Origin: Actinomycetota bacterium
GTDB taxonomy: Bacteria > Actinomycetota > Rubrobacteria > Rubrobacterales > Rubrobacteraceae
Length of the DNA stretch: 7,456 bases
Direction: 5' to 3'
Assembly: GCA_020200675.1 (NCBI GenBank)
Contig: JAIVIG010000358.1
Span: forward strand, 1 to 7,456
The position numbers and the translations under genes were made by a program. The notes below the pieces were generated by a model that was given only the letters and a program-made list of their open reading frames with translations, searched no databases and was not told the DNA's origin. Numbering within the stretch: position 1 is the first letter of the stretch; every line of letters begins with the position of its first letter. Of the stretch, positions 6,099 through 7,456 are shown one piece after another.

Positions 6099-6931
6099 TT
6101 AGTCGTGCTCCGTCCCGTCGGGCGTGGTAGTACCTTCGAGGGATCTGGCCTGCTCCTCCAACTCCTCGACAGTAACTCCTTCGGCTCCCTCCAGGTTGGC
6201 GCCGCTCAGGTCGGCACCTTCCAAGTTGGCGCCGTTCAGATCAGCACCGCTCAGATCGGCCTGCTGTAGATTGGCGCTCGACAGGATGGCCTCGTTCAGG
6301 TCGGCTTGCTGCAGGTTGGTACCCGTCAGGTCGGCCTCATTCAGGTTACCCCGGGGCAAGACGGCTTCGGACAGGTTTATGCGCAGCAAGGCGGTGTTGG
6401 AGAGGTTGGTCTCGGTCAGGTCGACCCCTTGAAGGTAGTCGAGCAGCACCAGGTCGGCCCCGCTCAGGTCGGCGTTAGCGACACTAACGACCGGCTCGAT
6501 GTCGCTACCAGGGTCACTACTGCCGGCCAGCCCCGACTCGGCCAAGAATTCTACGACGCTTCGTTTTTGAGCGCCGTCTGCCCGCCTTAGTAATGCTAAC
6601 GTGAGCGCTCGCGCCAGGTAGCGTGCCTCATCGTCTTCATCGGAGCTGAGCAAGTCTTCGTCAATGAGTAGCGTACCCATCTCTTCGAGGTACGTCTGTA
6701 ACCTCTCCTCCTGCGCGCGTTGGTCTTCGGCCTCTATCTGCGCTTCGGCGCGTCTCTCTTCGGTCTCTTGTTGTCGGGCGTTCAGCGAGAGGTTGAAAGA
6801 AGGGCGCCGATCGCGAGCACCAACGGAACGATCAGGAGCTGCATCCAGTCCCAGACTTTGCCCCGACGGGTCTTCCGCCCCGGTCTCTCCTGCATTTCTT
6901 CCCCTGGCCGCCGTTGTGTTCCCTGCTCCAC
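6099..6931 (-). pseudogene. Membrane-anchored pentapeptide-repeat protein, frameshifted
   Basis: Two overlapping frames make up one gene. From GTG at 6931 the first frame encodes a basic N-terminus and a membrane helix (WDWMQLLIVPLVLAIGALL, about 27-45), then quickly stops. The second frame continues directly with FNLSLNARQQETEERRAEAQ. Adding one T in the T-run (AAA at 6796-6798 on the plus strand) joins them as GALLFNLSLNARQQ, giving 277 residues: helix, charged coiled coil (about 51-84), a small helical domain with LLRRADGAQKRSVVEFL, then 20 pentapeptides of the A(D/N)LxG type (about 152-251) and an acidic tail. Pentapeptide repeats fold into a right-handed beta-helix; function is unknown for this type. 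The second frame is open back to a GTG at 7073 overlapping the upstream gene's stop, but that extension lacks the membrane helix and looks non-coding. A true frameshift, a sequencing error or slippage on the T-run are all possible. Confidence 0.8.
6180..6479 (-). repeat. Tandem pentapeptide-coding repeat (20 units of 15 bases)
   Basis: About 300 bases encode consecutive five-residue units such as ANADL, SGADL, LQQAD, LNGAN and LEGAD, with Leu at the central position and small residues before it. At DNA level the plus strand shows recurrent CAGGTCGGC / CAGGTTGGC words at 15-base spacing. The left-hand (C-terminal) units are the most regular; the right-hand units (LVLLDYLQGVDL, LLRINL) have diverged. 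Confidence 0.9.
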
Positions 6932-6937
6932 GAGATG

Positions 6938-6942
6938 CCTCC
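6938..6942 (-). promoter_or_regulatory. Ribosome binding site for the pentapeptide-repeat gene
   Basis: GGAGG lies 6 bases before GTG 6931. It supports this start over the farther GTG at 7073 and the TTG at 7006, and places the membrane helix near the N-terminus, where an anchor is expected. Confidence 0.6.
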
Positions 6943-7002
6943 GCGCTGTTTTCCCGCTTCGGCACCAACCGCAGGTAACGAAGCCGCCGGGGGTATGGTA
7001 GC

Positions 7003-7024
7003 GCAACCCGTTCGGAGGGGTTGC
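7003..7024. other. Perfect 7-base hairpin between the exporter and pentapeptide genes
   Basis: GCAACCC (7003-7009) and GGGTTGC (7018-7024) pair perfectly around an 8-base loop, starting 46 bases after the exporter stop. No T-run follows on the minus strand, so it is at best a weak or factor-dependent terminator. The rest of the 138-base gap 6932-7069 shows only the downstream ribosome site. Confidence 0.4.
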
Positions 7025-7069
7025 TTCTATGGAGGGAAGACTGCCTGTGTTGCTGCTCGTCGTCGATCC

Positions 7070-7456
7070 TCACGCGACGTATGCCATCAGGCCCTTGAGG
7101 ACGATCCCCGCTCCCAGCAGGGTGACGACGACGGCGCTGACGAGCGGGAGCAGCCGGTGCCAGGAATTCCCCGGCTTGCCCAGCCGGTCTAACTTAGATC
7201 TGGAGCGCACCAGCAGGATGCCGATAGCTATGAGCACCGCGGCCAGACCGAAGCTGAACGCCAAGATCAGGCCCAACCCCAACGCTATCCGATCGAGACC
7301 GATGGCGACCAGCATAACGCCCAACGCCTCCGGGCAAGGCACCAACCCGCCCGAGACACCCATCGCCAACAGGTCGCCCGGACGGACGTCTTCGGGAAGA
7401 TGATGGTGGTGGACGTGATGATGATCGCCTCCTCGGGGCCTCCGGCGCGTCCACAC
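7070..7456 (-). CDS. Nickel/cobalt exporter of the NicO/RcnA family, C-terminal part (cut by window edge)
   Basis: The last 128 codons of a membrane protein are visible; its N-terminus is beyond the right edge. A histidine-rich cytoplasmic loop comes first (HHHVHHHH, fragment residues 12-19), as in RcnA- and NreB-like efflux proteins, where such loops bind Ni2+ or Co2+. Then MGVSGGLVPCPEALGVML (32-49) matches the conserved GxSGGLxPCPAAL motif of the second half of NicO proteins. It is followed by a helix with FSFGLAAVLIAIG (67-79) and a final helix at about 104-124. The role is probably removal of excess nickel or cobalt across the cytoplasmic membrane; a UreH/TauE-like relative is less likely because of the His loop. 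The stop TGA (7070-7072) is clear. The GTG at the very edge is most likely an internal valine. No link to the sugar operon is evident. Confidence 0.85.
   Translation of the reverse strand: MWTRRRPRGGDHHHVHHHHLPEDVRPGDLLAMGVSGGLVPCPEALGVMLVAIGLDRIALGLGLILAFSFGLAAVLIAIGILLVRSRSKLDRLGKPGNSWHRLLPLVSAVVVTLLGAGIVLKGLMAYVA

Noticed and set aside
6932..7073. Start of the pentapeptide protein at GTG 7073, overlapping the exporter stop
   Set aside because: This frame lacks the membrane helix until the frameshift point, while the helix is encoded in the other frame behind a good ribosome site at 6938-6942. The four-base overlap appears coincidental.

Overview
The window looks like a high-GC actinobacterial chromosome. 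I lean towards Rubrobacter or a close relative, because of the GTG and TTG starts, strong GGAGG ribosome sites, and a membrane-anchored pentapeptide protein of a layout I associate with that genus. This is recall, not a search result. Every gene I can support lies on the minus strand, so transcription runs from right to left.

From right to left, the first two genes are the C-terminal end of a NicO/RcnA-type nickel-cobalt exporter (7070-7456, cut by the window edge) and a pentapeptide-repeat protein gene (6099-6931) broken by a one-base frameshift just after its membrane helix. A 230-base regulatory gap (5869-6098) follows, with a plausible promoter and several palindromes or repeats.

The main content is a deoxy-sugar catabolic operon: a DeoR-family regulator (5190-5868), an MFS sugar transporter (3760-5136), rhamnulokinase rhaB (2214-3722), L-rhamnose isomerase rhaI (997-2211), a class II fuculose/rhamnulose-phosphate-type aldolase (116-787), and the start of a fucose/arabinose-isomerase-like protein (1-109, cut by the left edge). 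Together these give import of L-rhamnose, isomerisation to L-rhamnulose, phosphorylation to L-rhamnulose-1-phosphate, and cleavage to dihydroxyacetone phosphate plus L-lactaldehyde. The second isomerase suggests the same kinase and aldolase may also serve another sugar such as L-fucose.

The least ordinary features are: (1) the DeoR regulator has lost roughly 90 bases of its effector-binding domain in a frameshifting deletion, while its C-terminal tail survives in another frame; (2) the pentapeptide gene is frameshifted; (3) a compact inverted-repeat element of about 177 bases, built from 7-base units, sits inside the operon between rhaI and the aldolase; (4) the aldolase and the next isomerase share a reading frame, separated by one stop codon. 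I see no defence system, CRISPR array, transposase or RNA gene.
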